This document shows positions 48,741-56,123 of a stretch of DNA of 64,000 nt, one piece after another. The stretch is from an uncultured Clostridia bacterium (GTDB lineage: Bacteria > Bacillota > Clostridia > Oscillospirales > Oscillospiraceae). The position numbers were made by a program, and so were the translations under genes. The notes below the pieces were generated by a model. It searched no databases. It was not told the origin of the DNA and worked only from the letters and a program-made list of their open reading frames with translations. The stretch is taken from positions 1 through 64,000 of the forward strand of contig CAMCNO010000004.1 of NCBI GenBank assembly GCA_945876285.1. The letters are read 5' to 3'. Position 1 is the stretch's first letter. Each line of letters starts with the position of its first letter.

Positions 48741-48775
48741 CCCCGGAGGGCCGGCTGAATGCCGGCTCTCCGGGG
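48741..48775 (-). terminator. Probable terminator of the VOR-like operon
   Basis: A 15-bp stem, CCCCGGAGGGCCGGC / GCCGGCTCTCCGGGG (one G-U pair), has a TGAAT loop. It lies 23 nt past the last stop codon, but no T-run follows on the minus strand. Confidence 0.55.
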
Positions 48776-48797
48776 GAGGTTCAGAGTTCGGAAAAGC

Positions 48798-49334
48798 TCA
48801 CTGCACGCAGGCCATGCCGCGGCGGAAAGCCTCGATGTTCAAAGGGATGAACTTGGCCTTGGGGCCGGCAAACATCTCCTCGATCATCTTCTCGATGGTC
48901 TCGGGCTTCAGGATCTTGGTGGCCGCCACATAGGCGCCCAGCATGACCATGTTGCTGACCTTGGCGTTGCCAACTTCCTCAGCGATCTGGGAGCAGGGGA
49001 CGTAATAGGCCGTCAGGTCGGGGCGGGATACCTTGTCGGTGACCACGTCGCTGTTGACGAACACGGTGCCGCCGGGGAGAACGCCTGCCTCAAACTTCGT
49101 AAGAGAGGGCTCGTTCAGGGCGATGAGCTCCGTGCAGCGGGCAAACACGGGGGAACCGACGGGCTTGTCGGACAGGACCACGGAGCAGTTTGCGGTGCCG
49201 CCCCGCATCTCAGGGCCGTAGGAGGGCGCCCAGGTGACGTTCAGGCCCTCGTCCATGCCGGCCTCCGCCAGGTTCTTGCCGATGGCCAGGCCGCCCTGGC
49301 CGCCAAAACCGGAAATGATGATTTCTTTTTTCAT
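48798..49334 (-). CDS. 2-oxoacid:ferredoxin oxidoreductase, gamma subunit (VorC/KorC type)
   Basis: The product has 178 residues. The start MKKEIIISGFGGQGGLAIGK and the block YGPEMRGGTANCSVVLSD are those of the gamma domain of pyruvate/ketoisovalerate/oxoglutarate ferredoxin oxidoreductases. With the delta, alpha and beta subunits encoded upstream it makes a four-part enzyme that oxidises a 2-oxoacid to acyl-CoA and reduces ferredoxin in the cytoplasm. It starts one base after the beta gene. Confidence 0.9.
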   Translation of the reverse strand: MKKEIIISGFGGQGGLAIGKNLAEAGMDEGLNVTWAPSYGPEMRGGTANCSVVLSDKPVGSPVFARCTELIALNEPSLTKFEAGVLPGGTVFVNSDVVTDKVSRPDLTAYYVPCSQIAEEVGNAKVSNMVMLGAYVAATKILKPETIEKMIEEMFAGPKAKFIPLNIEAFRRGMACVQ

Positions 49335-49335
49335 C

Positions 49336-50091
49336 TTATTTCACCTCCGCGTCGATAGCCTTGTCCTTGATGACTCCCAGAGGATAGTATGCGGCCATGT
49401 TCTCCTTCAGCCACTGGTTGGCCTTCAGCGGCGTCATGCCCCAGTTGGTGGGGCAGGTGGACAGCACCTCAATGAAGGTGAAGCCCTCCCGGTTCATCTG
49501 CTTTTCAAAGGCCTTCTTGATAGCCTTCTTGGCCTTGTTGATGTTGGCGATGTCGGTGACGCAGACACGCTCGGCATAGACGCAGCCGTCCAGGGTGGAC
49601 AGCATCTCCGCCACGCGGATGGGCATACCGGCCTGCTCCACGGTACGGCCGGACTGGCAGGTGGTGGCCCGCTGGCCGATCAGGGTGGTGGGGGCCATCT
49701 GGCCGCCGGTCATGCCGTAAATGGCGTTGTTGACGAAAATGGTGGTGAACTTCTCACCGCGCATGGCGGCGTGGACGATCTCAGCGGCGCCGATGGAGGC
49801 CAGGTCGCCGTCGCCCTGATAGGTGAAGACGCACTGGTCGGGATGGGTGCGCTTGATGCCGGTGGCCACGGCGGGAGCGCGGCCATGGGCGGCCTCCTGC
49901 ATATCGCAGGAGAAGTAGTTGTACGCGAACACGGAGCAGCCCACGGGGCAGACGCCGATAGCGTCATCCAGCAGACCCAGCTCTACCAGGGACTCCGCCA
50001 CCAGCTTGTGGATGATGCCGTGGTGGCAGCCGGGGCAGTAATGCAGCTCGTGGTCGGTCAGACCAGCGGATTTCTGATATACGATCGCCAT
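49336..50091 (-). CDS. 2-oxoacid:ferredoxin oxidoreductase, beta (thiamine diphosphate) subunit
   Basis: The product has 251 residues. The thiamine diphosphate motif is GDGDLASIGAAEIVHA through FVNNAIYGMTGGQ near residues 93-130. The N-terminal YCPGCHHG contains cysteines that bind a 4Fe-4S cluster, with further Cys in GVCPVGCSVF. It begins one base after the alpha subunit gene. VOR- and KOR-type enzymes cannot be told apart with confidence by eye; the ilvE gene next to the operon favours branched-chain 2-oxoacids. Confidence 0.92.
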   Translation of the reverse strand: MAIVYQKSAGLTDHELHYCPGCHHGIIHKLVAESLVELGLLDDAIGVCPVGCSVFAYNYFSCDMQEAAHGRAPAVATGIKRTHPDQCVFTYQGDGDLASIGAAEIVHAAMRGEKFTTIFVNNAIYGMTGGQMAPTTLIGQRATTCQSGRTVEQAGMPIRVAEMLSTLDGCVYAERVCVTDIANINKAKKAIKKAFEKQMNREGFTFIEVLSTCPTNWGMTPLKANQWLKENMAAYYPLGVIKDKAIDAEVK

Positions 50092-50092
50092 A

Positions 50093-51163
50093 TCACTTGA
50101 CCTCCTTCAAGGCCTTCTTGGCCGATTCGATCATTTCCTCGACAGTAGGCATCACGCCGCCGGCATGGCCCAGATAGGAAATGGGCTTCTGGCCTTCCAC
50201 GGCCAGGCGGACATCGTCGATCATCTGGCCGGAGGAGCTCATCTCCACGTCCAGGAACGCCTTGACGTGTTCCTTGGCGGCCAGCTCATGCAGCGCCTTC
50301 TCGGGGAAGGGCCACAGGGTGATGGGGCGGAACAATCCGGCCTTGATGCCCTCGGCCCTCAGGGCCTCCAGGGCGGTCAGGGCGATACGGGCGGGGGTGC
50401 CGTAAGCGGTGATGACCAGCTCGGCGTCCTCGCACTCCACTTCCTCCCAGCGGATCTCGTTCTTGACGATCTCCGCGTACTTCTCATCCAGGTGGCGGTT
50501 GTGCTCGTCGCACACCTCGGGATCCATGTACAGGGAGTTGATGACGTTATGGTGGTCCCGGCCCTTGCGGCCGCTGGCGGCCCAATCCTTGGGAGGCAGC
50601 TTCCGCTTGGGGATCTCCCGCCACTCGATGGGCTCCATCATCTGGCCGATCAGGCCGTCGCACACCACCATGACGGGGTTGCGGTACTGGTCGGCGATAT
50701 CAAAGGCCTCCTGCACGAAGTCCACGGTCTCCTGCACGTTGGAGGGAGACAGGACCACGGTGCGGTAGTCGCCGTTGCCGCCGCCGCGGGTGGCCTGGAA
50801 GTAGTCGCCCTGGCCCGGCTGGATGGTGCCCAGGCCCGGACCGCCGCGCATGCAGTTGATGATGACGGCGGGCAGCTCCGCGCCGGCGATGTATGTAATG
50901 CCCTCCTGCTTCAGGCTGATGCCGGGAGAAGAGGAAGAGGTCATGGCCCGCATACCGGCGCCGGCGGCGCCGTACACCATGTTGATGGCGGCCACCTCAG
51001 ACTCGGCCTGAACGAACACGCCGCCGTGCTCCGGCAGATGGACGGACATATACTCAGGGACCTCGCTCTGCGGGGTGATGGGATAACCGAAGAAGCAGTC
51101 GCAGCCGGCGCGGATAGCGGCCTCGGCGATGGCTTCATTACCTTTCCAAAGTTCCTTTGCCAC
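50093..51163 (-). CDS. 2-oxoacid:ferredoxin oxidoreductase, alpha subunit (VorB/KorA type)
   Basis: The product has 356 residues. The start has LWKGNEAIAEAAIRAGCDCFFGYPITPQSE, of which the last part, GYPITPQSE, is the substrate-binding motif of the family. The segment SSSSPGISLKQEGI and the GGPGLGTIQPGQGDYFQA loop are also characteristic. It forms the catalytic core with the beta subunit. The small ferredoxin-like delta gene precedes it by 17 nt. The order delta-alpha-beta-gamma is usual for VOR and KOR. Confidence 0.92.
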   Translation of the reverse strand: MAKELWKGNEAIAEAAIRAGCDCFFGYPITPQSEVPEYMSVHLPEHGGVFVQAESEVAAINMVYGAAGAGMRAMTSSSSPGISLKQEGITYIAGAELPAVIINCMRGGPGLGTIQPGQGDYFQATRGGGNGDYRTVVLSPSNVQETVDFVQEAFDIADQYRNPVMVVCDGLIGQMMEPIEWREIPKRKLPPKDWAASGRKGRDHHNVINSLYMDPEVCDEHNRHLDEKYAEIVKNEIRWEEVECEDAELVITAYGTPARIALTALEALRAEGIKAGLFRPITLWPFPEKALHELAAKEHVKAFLDVEMSSSGQMIDDVRLAVEGQKPISYLGHAGGVMPTVEEMIESAKKALKEVK

Positions 51164-51180
51164 GAATAACGACCTCCTTC

Positions 51181-51393
51181 TCAGAATTTTTCAACGGTGA
51201 TGATGGAATCGGGGCAGATCTTCGCGCAGCTGGCGCATCCGATGCACTGTTCCATGTCCGACACGGCGGCGGGATGGTAGCCCTTGCGGTTGATGGTCTC
51301 CTTGTCGATGATGACAATGTGCTTGGGACACACGGTGGTGCACAGCTCGCACCCTTTGCAGCGGTCGGAATTGAATGTGACTTTCGCAGACAT
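51181..51393 (-). CDS. 2-oxoacid:ferredoxin oxidoreductase, delta (2x4Fe-4S) subunit
   Basis: The product has 70 residues. Two cluster motifs, CKGCELCTTVCP (residues 12-23) and CIGCASCAKICP (50-61), bind two 4Fe-4S clusters that pass electrons to external ferredoxin. The length and position ahead of the alpha gene match the VorD/KorD subunit. The ribosome site AAGGAGGACC lies upstream. It is 33 nt after the ATPase gene. Confidence 0.93.
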   Translation of the reverse strand: MSAKVTFNSDRCKGCELCTTVCPKHIVIIDKETINRKGYHPAAVSDMEQCIGCASCAKICPDSIITVEKF

Positions 51394-51426
51394 AGTAATG
51401 TGGTCCTCCTTCCCCTTCTGCCGTGG

Positions 51427-52107
51427 TCATTCCCACGGCTTTTTCATTTTAATAGTGATCGGAAACACGGTTTCCGGCAGATCGGACAAAGCTGAAACGA
51501 ATTTTTCCTCGGCGACATGGCAGAGCACGGGGATGTTTGTCTCTTTGGACACCTCCGCCGCCAGGGCCGCGCCCTTGCGGATCTCCTCCTCGGTGGTCTC
51601 GCCGCACAGGTGGGTGTTGTTGACGATGCCGGTGCAGGTAAGACCCGTGGTGGCCTCAATGCCCTGGAGATAGCGGACGGCGGCTTCCGCGGTGCGGACC
51701 TCCGGCCGGTTGGCGTTGAGCACGTAGATGAGCTGGTAGTCCTCCTGGACGATCTTGGGCTGGAACCGGGCCAGCACCCGGGCGCCCACGGGGTCGCCGC
51801 CGATGTCCAGCACGCCCCGGAGACTGCGGTTCTCCAGAATGGCCAGCAGCTCCGCCGGCAGGGAGGGGACGTCGGCGTCAGAACAGGCCTGAGAGGAGGA
51901 GATGAGCCGGACTCCGGCCTCTTCCAGCAGGCTCCGCCGCTCTCTGGACCGGAAGTAGGGATTCACGATGTCCAGGTCGGCCAGCATCACGGAGGCACCC
52001 TCCGCCGCCAGGGCCAGCGCCAGGTTCACGGAGAACTCGGTCTTGCCGGTGCCGTAGTGGCCGGTGACGATGGAAATGCGGTGGGTACAGATGGCTGAGG
52101 CAGACAA
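51427..52107 (-). CDS. P-loop ATPase of MinD/CooC-like type, first gene of the VOR-like operon
   Basis: The product has 226 residues. The Walker A motif is GHYGTGKTEF near residue 16, followed by LALALAAEGASVMLADLDIVNPYF, where the Asp pair is the Walker A' or switch region. The overall layout is that of the SIMIBI class. Ancestral relatives insert metals or clusters (CooC, Mrp/ApbC) or position proteins. As the first gene of an operon encoding a three-cluster oxidoreductase, a role in cluster or cofactor loading is an attractive inference, but nothing in the sequence proves it. The ribosome site is GGAGGTG before the ATG at 52107. Confidence 0.85.
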   Translation of the reverse strand: MSASAICTHRISIVTGHYGTGKTEFSVNLALALAAEGASVMLADLDIVNPYFRSRERRSLLEEAGVRLISSSQACSDADVPSLPAELLAILENRSLRGVLDIGGDPVGARVLARFQPKIVQEDYQLIYVLNANRPEVRTAEAAVRYLQGIEATTGLTCTGIVNNTHLCGETTEEEIRKGAALAAEVSKETNIPVLCHVAEEKFVSALSDLPETVFPITIKMKKPWE

Positions 52108-52141
52108 ATGAACACCTCCAAAAAGAAGTTGTATTATTTTA

Positions 52142-52188
52142 CAATACGTTGTATGATGTCATTGTATACCTGCGATAGTATGATGTCA
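52142..52188. promoter_or_regulatory. Probable operator region of the VOR-like operon
   Basis: Two direct copies of GTATGATGTCA (52151-52161 and 52178-52188), 27 bp apart, flank the -10 and -35 boxes of the operon promoter. Next to them is the dyad ATAC-GTT-GTAT (52144-52154). FadR-type GntR proteins often bind sites of the GTNNNNAC kind. The divergent gntR gene is the obvious candidate regulator. Confidence 0.55.
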
Positions 52189-52189
52189 A
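52161..52189 (-). promoter_or_regulatory. Promoter of the VOR-like operon
   Basis: On the minus strand, perfect -35 TTGACA (52184-52189), 17-bp spacer and -10 TACAAT (52161-52166), about 55 nt upstream of the ATPase gene. Confidence 0.82.
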
Positions 52190-52196
52190 GAGGCTC

Positions 52197-52225
52197 TTGT
52201 TTTTTTCCAAAAAACGAATTATATT
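52197..52225 (+). promoter_or_regulatory. Promoter of gntR
   Basis: A -35 TTGTTT (52197-52202), 17-bp spacer and -10 TATATT (52220-52225). It lies back to back with the VOR-like operon promoter. Confidence 0.6.
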
Positions 52226-52263
52226 ATTAAAAGAAGAAGCGTACAGCAACGGAGGCACAGATT

Positions 52264-52947
52264 ATGGCGGAAATCAGAAAGACAAAGCTGTCGGAGCAGA
52301 CCTCTGACCGGCTGTATGAAATGATCGTGGACGAGCGGCGCTACGTACCGGGCAGCAAGCTGCCCAATGAGAACGAGCTGAGCGAGGCGCTGAAGGTCAG
52401 CCGCACCACCCTGCGGGAGGCGATTTCCTTCCTGGTGGCCCAGGGCGTTTTGGAGATCCGCCGGGGCAAGGGCACTTTTGTCAGCGAGGACTTGCCCGCC
52501 GCAGGCTTGGATCTGACCAGCCTGGCGGGGCTGCGGTCCCGGGTGCGGGCGAAGGACCTGTTCGAGATGCGGCTGATCTTTGAACCGGCCACCGTGGCCC
52601 TGGCCTGCCTGCGGGCTACGGACGATGAGCTGGTTCAGATCGAGAAAAAGGCCCGGCGGATGGAGCGCATTGCCGCGGAGGGAGGCGACTGGCCTCTTGC
52701 CGACCAGGAGTTCCACTGGGCCATCATCAAGGCGTCCCACAATGAATATATGCGGCGGCTGTATCCCATCATCAACAGCGCCGTCAATGAGATCCTGCAG
52801 ATCTCCCAGAACCGGCAGCATATGCAGGATATCGCAGTCAGCGATAACCGCCTGATTTTGGATTTCCTGCTGAAGCGGGACGAGGCGGGCGCCCGCCATG
52901 CCATGAGTATCCACATGAAACACCTGATCAATACGCTGCAGGACTGA
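52264..52947 (+). CDS. GntR-family (FadR-type) transcriptional regulator
   Basis: The product has 227 residues. The winged helix-turn-helix domain (about 1-75) has YVPGSKLPNENELSEALKVS and RTTLREAISFLVAQGVLEIR, followed by the wing GKGTFV. The C-terminal FCD domain (about 90-220), all helical with conserved Asp, Arg and His, is expected to bind a carboxylate ligand. The gene is divergent from the 2-oxoacid oxidoreductase operon, and the space between carries direct repeats over the operon promoter, so it probably controls that operon and itself. The ligand might be a 2-oxoacid. GGAGG precedes the ATG. Confidence 0.9.
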   Translation: MAEIRKTKLSEQTSDRLYEMIVDERRYVPGSKLPNENELSEALKVSRTTLREAISFLVAQGVLEIRRGKGTFVSEDLPAAGLDLTSLAGLRSRVRAKDLFEMRLIFEPATVALACLRATDDELVQIEKKARRMERIAAEGGDWPLADQEFHWAIIKASHNEYMRRLYPIINSAVNEILQISQNRQHMQDIAVSDNRLILDFLLKRDEAGARHAMSIHMKHLINTLQD

Positions 52948-53227
52948 AGATGTCCCGGGGGGGGCGGCGCGCCGCGCCGTCCTCTTCTTGTGGGCGCCCT
53001 ATCAAGAAAAGATGCTGTCCGCAAAGAAAATAGTACAGAATGTTAAGGACAAGTCTTGCGGCGACAGGATGGATATTTCAGAGCATAAGGGCAAAATAAA
53101 CAAAAAACGCAGAGAGAAAATGTGAGAAACAAACATAAAAAATAGAAAAAATTAGAAATGTAGTCTGTAAAATCCACAATTTTTAAGTGGTTATTCACAA
53201 ATTGTACACAAACTTTAACGAACCCCC
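52948..53227. other. Non-coding stretch between gntR and the cstA operon
   Basis: About 350 bases separate gntR from the next gene. Soon after the gntR stop is a run of eight G, followed by the perfect 12-bp palindrome GCGGCGCGCCGC (52964-52975). The rest is AT-rich and ends in the promoter of the cstA operon. I see no small gene, RNA motif or clear terminator. Confidence 0.5.
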
Positions 53228-53256
53228 TTAACAAAAACAATGAGAGCGTGTATAAT
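53228..53256 (+). promoter_or_regulatory. Promoter of the cstA operon
   Basis: A -35 TTAACA (53228-53233), 17-bp spacer and perfect -10 TATAAT (53251-53256). Confidence 0.8.
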
Positions 53257-53301
53257 ATCGACTGAACAGTGAGGATATGCGCATTTTGGAAGGAGAGGAG
53301 A

Positions 53302-53829
53302 ATGCTGCCCATGGAGATGACCCAGCAGGAACGATTGGATAAGCTGTTAAATGCCTACTCATACCACTACGATATTGCCCGGGATGTAACAGTGGAAGGC
53401 GGCAGCTTTCCCGCGACAGCGTTTTTCTTCCTCCGTGATGAGAACTATCTCATTAGCAAGAAGCACGTGCTCAGTGCCGTTGAGAACCATGAGTACGTCT
53501 ATTTTTATTTGACGGAGCATCTGGATGCCGCAACACTGCGGAAGCAGATCGAAGTGTCCAGAGAAGCGGGCATGAGCAACATCAAGCCCAACAGAGAGCA
53601 TATGTCCTCTTTTGTGACCCTGGTGATCCTGGCGGACACCATTGACCCGGAGGCGAAGGCGTTGATCAAAAAGACCCGCTTCCGCAAAAACTTTCGGCTG
53701 GCACTCCATGGCTGGATGGAGTATCACATAGCAGCAATGGAAATCTCAACAAACAGCTTCCTTTCCAATCCAGCCGGTAAGGAAGCACGCAAACTCCTGG
53801 AGGGGAACTTCCCCGCCGGGAAAGAATAA
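53302..53829 (+). CDS. Protein of unknown function encoded ahead of cstA
   Basis: The product has 175 residues from the ATG at 53302, six bases after AAGGAG; ATG codons at 53311 and 53317 are alternatives. It has no signal peptide or membrane segment. The sequence begins TQQERLDKLLNAYSYHYDI, continues with DVTVEGGSFPATAFFFLRDENYLISKKHVL and ends with a Lys-rich stretch (KKTRFRKNFRLALHGWMEYH is the clearest block). I do not recognise a domain. It lies 17 nt ahead of cstA and shares its promoter, so a role linked to the transporter, perhaps its regulation, is likely but unproved. Confidence 0.75.
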   Translation: MLPMEMTQQERLDKLLNAYSYHYDIARDVTVEGGSFPATAFFFLRDENYLISKKHVLSAVENHEYVYFYLTEHLDAATLRKQIEVSREAGMSNIKPNREHMSSFVTLVILADTIDPEAKALIKKTRFRKNFRLALHGWMEYHIAAMEISTNSFLSNPAGKEARKLLEGNFPAGKE

Positions 53830-53846
53830 GAAGGGAGAGTATATCA

Positions 53847-55559
53847 ATGAACGGCGTATTAGTTCTGATCATTGGCGTTGCTCTGCTGGCATGCGGTTAT
53901 ATTTTCTATGGCCGCTGGCTGTGCAAGCAGTGGGGCGTCGGTGAAAACAAAGAGGAAACCCCCGCGCATACCATGCAGGATGGTATCGACTATGTCCCCG
54001 CTCCGGCCCCCGTCCTGATGGGCCATCACTTCTCATCCATCGCCGGCGCCGGCCCCATCACCGGCCCCATCTCCGCTCTGAAGCTGGGCTTCGGCTGGCT
54101 GCCCTGCCTGGCGTGGATCGTCATCGGCGGTATCTTCTTCGGCGGCGTCCATGACTTTGGCGCCCTGTTCGCTTCCGTCCGTCACGGCGGCCGTTCCATC
54201 GGTGAGATCATCTCCGAGAACATGAGCAAGCGGGCCAAGATGCTGTTCCTGACCTTCGCTTACCTGACCCTGATCCTGGTCGTGGCTGCTTTCGCCTCCA
54301 TCGTGGCTGGTACCTTTGGTGCCACCTTCACCGAGGCTGGCGCTGTGGATCTGGTGGCTTCCGAGAGCAATGCCCGCGTGGCCATGGTCTCTCTGCTGTT
54401 CATCGTGATCGCCATCATCTTCGGCTTCTGCGTCTATCGCCGTAATGCCCCCATGGGCGTTGCTTCCGTGATCGGCGTTCTGGCTATCGTGGCCATCATT
54501 GCCATCGGCATGGTCTTCCATCCCATCTATCTGACCACCAAGACCTGGATGTGGATCTGCGGCCTGTACATCGCCATCGCTTCTGTCACGCCTGTGTGGA
54601 TCCTGCTGCAGCCCCGTGACTACCTGAGCTCCTTCCTGCTGTACGCCATGCTGGCTCTGGCTGTTATCGCTGTGTTTGTCGGCCATCCCTCTATGGCAAA
54701 CCTGCCCATGGTCCAGGCTGAGACCTGCACCACCCCCGTGTTCCCCGTCCTGTTCACCACCATCGCCTGCGGTGCTATTTCCGGCTTCCATTCTCTGGTG
54801 TCCTCTGGTACCACTTCCAAGCAGCTGAATAAGGAAACCGACGCGAAGCCCATCGCTTACGGCGGCATGCTGCTGGAGTGCGTCCTGGCTGTTCTGGTCC
54901 TCTGCGCTGTGGCCGGCTTTGCCAATGCCAACGGCGGCGACATCGGTGTCGGCCCCACCGTCCTGTTCGGCGGCGGTATCGCTGGCATGATCGATCCCAG
55001 CCACGGTGCTGTGTACAGCGTTCTGTACACCCTGCTGGTCCTGACCTATTCCTCCTTCTGCCTGACCTCTCTGGATACCGCCACCCGTCTGGCTCGTTTC
55101 ATGTTCCAGGAGTTCTGGCTGGATGGTTCCAAGGGTGAGACTCCCGAGAACGTCACCGGCTTCAAGAAGGTTATGTCCAACATGTATGTTGCCACCGGCA
55201 TCACCGTCGTCCTGGGCGTGTTGCTGGGCCTGAACGGCTATGGCAAGATCTGGGCTCTGTTTGGCTCTGCCAACCAGCTGCTGGCTGCTCTGGGCCTGCT
55301 GGCTGTGGCTACCTGGCTGGGCAACATCGGCAAGAACAACAAGATGTTCCTGATCCCCATGGTCTTCATGCTGCTGGTTACCATCTGCTCTCTGATCATC
55401 AACACCAAGACCCAGATCGGTCTGATCACCGCCGGTGGCGCTGACTGGGGTCCCTATGTCCAGGCTATCCTGGGCGTCCTGCTGGTGGTTCTGGCCGTGG
55501 TTCTGGCCATCGAAGGCTTCACTACCATCAGCAAGCAGAAGAAGGCTGCTGCGAAGTAA
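53847..55559 (+). CDS. cstA: Carbon starvation protein CstA (peptide/pyruvate transporter family)
   Basis: The product has 570 residues with about sixteen membrane segments. CstA-family transporters import peptides or pyruvate, often on nutrient limitation. Diagnostic parts are DGIDYVPAPAPVLMGHHFSSIAGAGPITGP near residue 47 (split when aligned), VHDFGALFASVRHGGRSIGEI near 110, and LTSLDTATRLARFMFQEF near 410. The short clostridial form (about 570 residues) lacks the longer tail of the enteric protein. Codon use favours GCT, TCT and GTC more than its neighbours, suggesting high expression. The gene upstream is co-transcribed and a strong terminator follows. Confidence 0.95.
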   Translation: MNGVLVLIIGVALLACGYIFYGRWLCKQWGVGENKEETPAHTMQDGIDYVPAPAPVLMGHHFSSIAGAGPITGPISALKLGFGWLPCLAWIVIGGIFFGGVHDFGALFASVRHGGRSIGEIISENMSKRAKMLFLTFAYLTLILVVAAFASIVAGTFGATFTEAGAVDLVASESNARVAMVSLLFIVIAIIFGFCVYRRNAPMGVASVIGVLAIVAIIAIGMVFHPIYLTTKTWMWICGLYIAIASVTPVWILLQPRDYLSSFLLYAMLALAVIAVFVGHPSMANLPMVQAETCTTPVFPVLFTTIACGAISGFHSLVSSGTTSKQLNKETDAKPIAYGGMLLECVLAVLVLCAVAGFANANGGDIGVGPTVLFGGGIAGMIDPSHGAVYSVLYTLLVLTYSSFCLTSLDTATRLARFMFQEFWLDGSKGETPENVTGFKKVMSNMYVATGITVVLGVLLGLNGYGKIWALFGSANQLLAALGLLAVATWLGNIGKNNKMFLIPMVFMLLVTICSLIINTKTQIGLITAGGADWGPYVQAILGVLLVVLAVVLAIEGFTTISKQKKAAAK

Positions 55560-55613
55560 GCATCCTGCTTCCAAGAAAACCAACGGAGTTTTGCCAGTCT
55601 CCGCTGAATGAAA

Positions 55614-55643
55614 GGACTGCCGCGAAAGCGGCAGTCTTTTTTT
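55614..55643 (+). terminator. Terminator of the cstA operon
   Basis: The stem GACTGCCGC / GCGGCAGTC (55615-55636) has a GAAA tetraloop and is followed by TTTTTTT. Confidence 0.95.
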
Positions 55644-55644
55644 G

Positions 55645-55682
55645 CGCAAAACATCCGCCGCAGTCCGAAGACTGCGGCGGAT
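55645..55682 (-). terminator. Terminator of the aromatic amino acid operon
   Basis: A 13-bp perfect stem, ATCCGCCGCAGTC / GACTGCGGCGGAT (55653-55682), has a CGAA loop. Read on the minus strand it is followed by GTTTTGCG. Confidence 0.87.
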
Positions 55683-55694
55683 GGCTGTTGCTTA

Positions 55695-56123
55695 TTAGTG
55701 TTCACAGAGCAGGTGCAGGGCCTCCACATAGCCCGGCAGGCCGTGGCCCTTGATAGTAGCGATGCAGGCGGCGCGTATATAGGAGGTGTGCCGGAATTCC
55801 TCCCGGCCATCTGGGTCAGACACATGGACCTCCACCGTGGGGATGCCCACGGCTTTCACCGCGTCCAGCAGCGCCACGCTGGTGTGGGTGTAGGCGGCAG
55901 GATTGATGATGATACCGTCCACCTTGTCGAAGTAGGCCTGCTGGATGGCGTCCACCAATGCTCCCTCGTGGTTGGACTGGAAGAAGCTGATGTCCACGCC
56001 CAGCTTGTCGGCCTCTGTCTGAAGCATGTCGCACAGGTCCTGATAAGTGGCCTTGCCGTAGATCTCCGGCTGACGGATGCCCAACATGTTCATATTGGGG
56101 CCGTTAAGCACCAGAATGTTCAC
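55695..56123 (-). CDS. aroQ: Type II 3-dehydroquinate dehydratase
   Basis: The product has 142 residues from a GTG start at 56123 behind GGAGGG; the longer frame lies inside the aroEK gene. The enzyme removes water from 3-dehydroquinate in the third step of the shikimate pathway. Family markers are ILVLNGPNMNMLGIRQPEIYG, with the catalytic Tyr, SNHEGALVDAIQQA, and NPAAYTHTSVALLDA. The later VHVSDPDGREEFRHTS region carries the substrate-binding residues. It overlaps the end of aroEK by 20 nt and is the last gene of the operon. Confidence 0.95.
   Translation of the reverse strand: MNILVLNGPNMNMLGIRQPEIYGKATYQDLCDMLQTEADKLGVDISFFQSNHEGALVDAIQQAYFDKVDGIIINPAAYTHTSVALLDAVKAVGIPTVEVHVSDPDGREEFRHTSYIRAACIATIKGHGLPGYVEALHLLCEH

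Noticed and set aside
53030-53220. A small gene in the AT-rich gap before the cstA operon
   Set aside because: Open frames exist on the minus strand but consist of Phe/Leu/Ser-rich sequence expected of AT-rich non-coding DNA, without a ribosome site.
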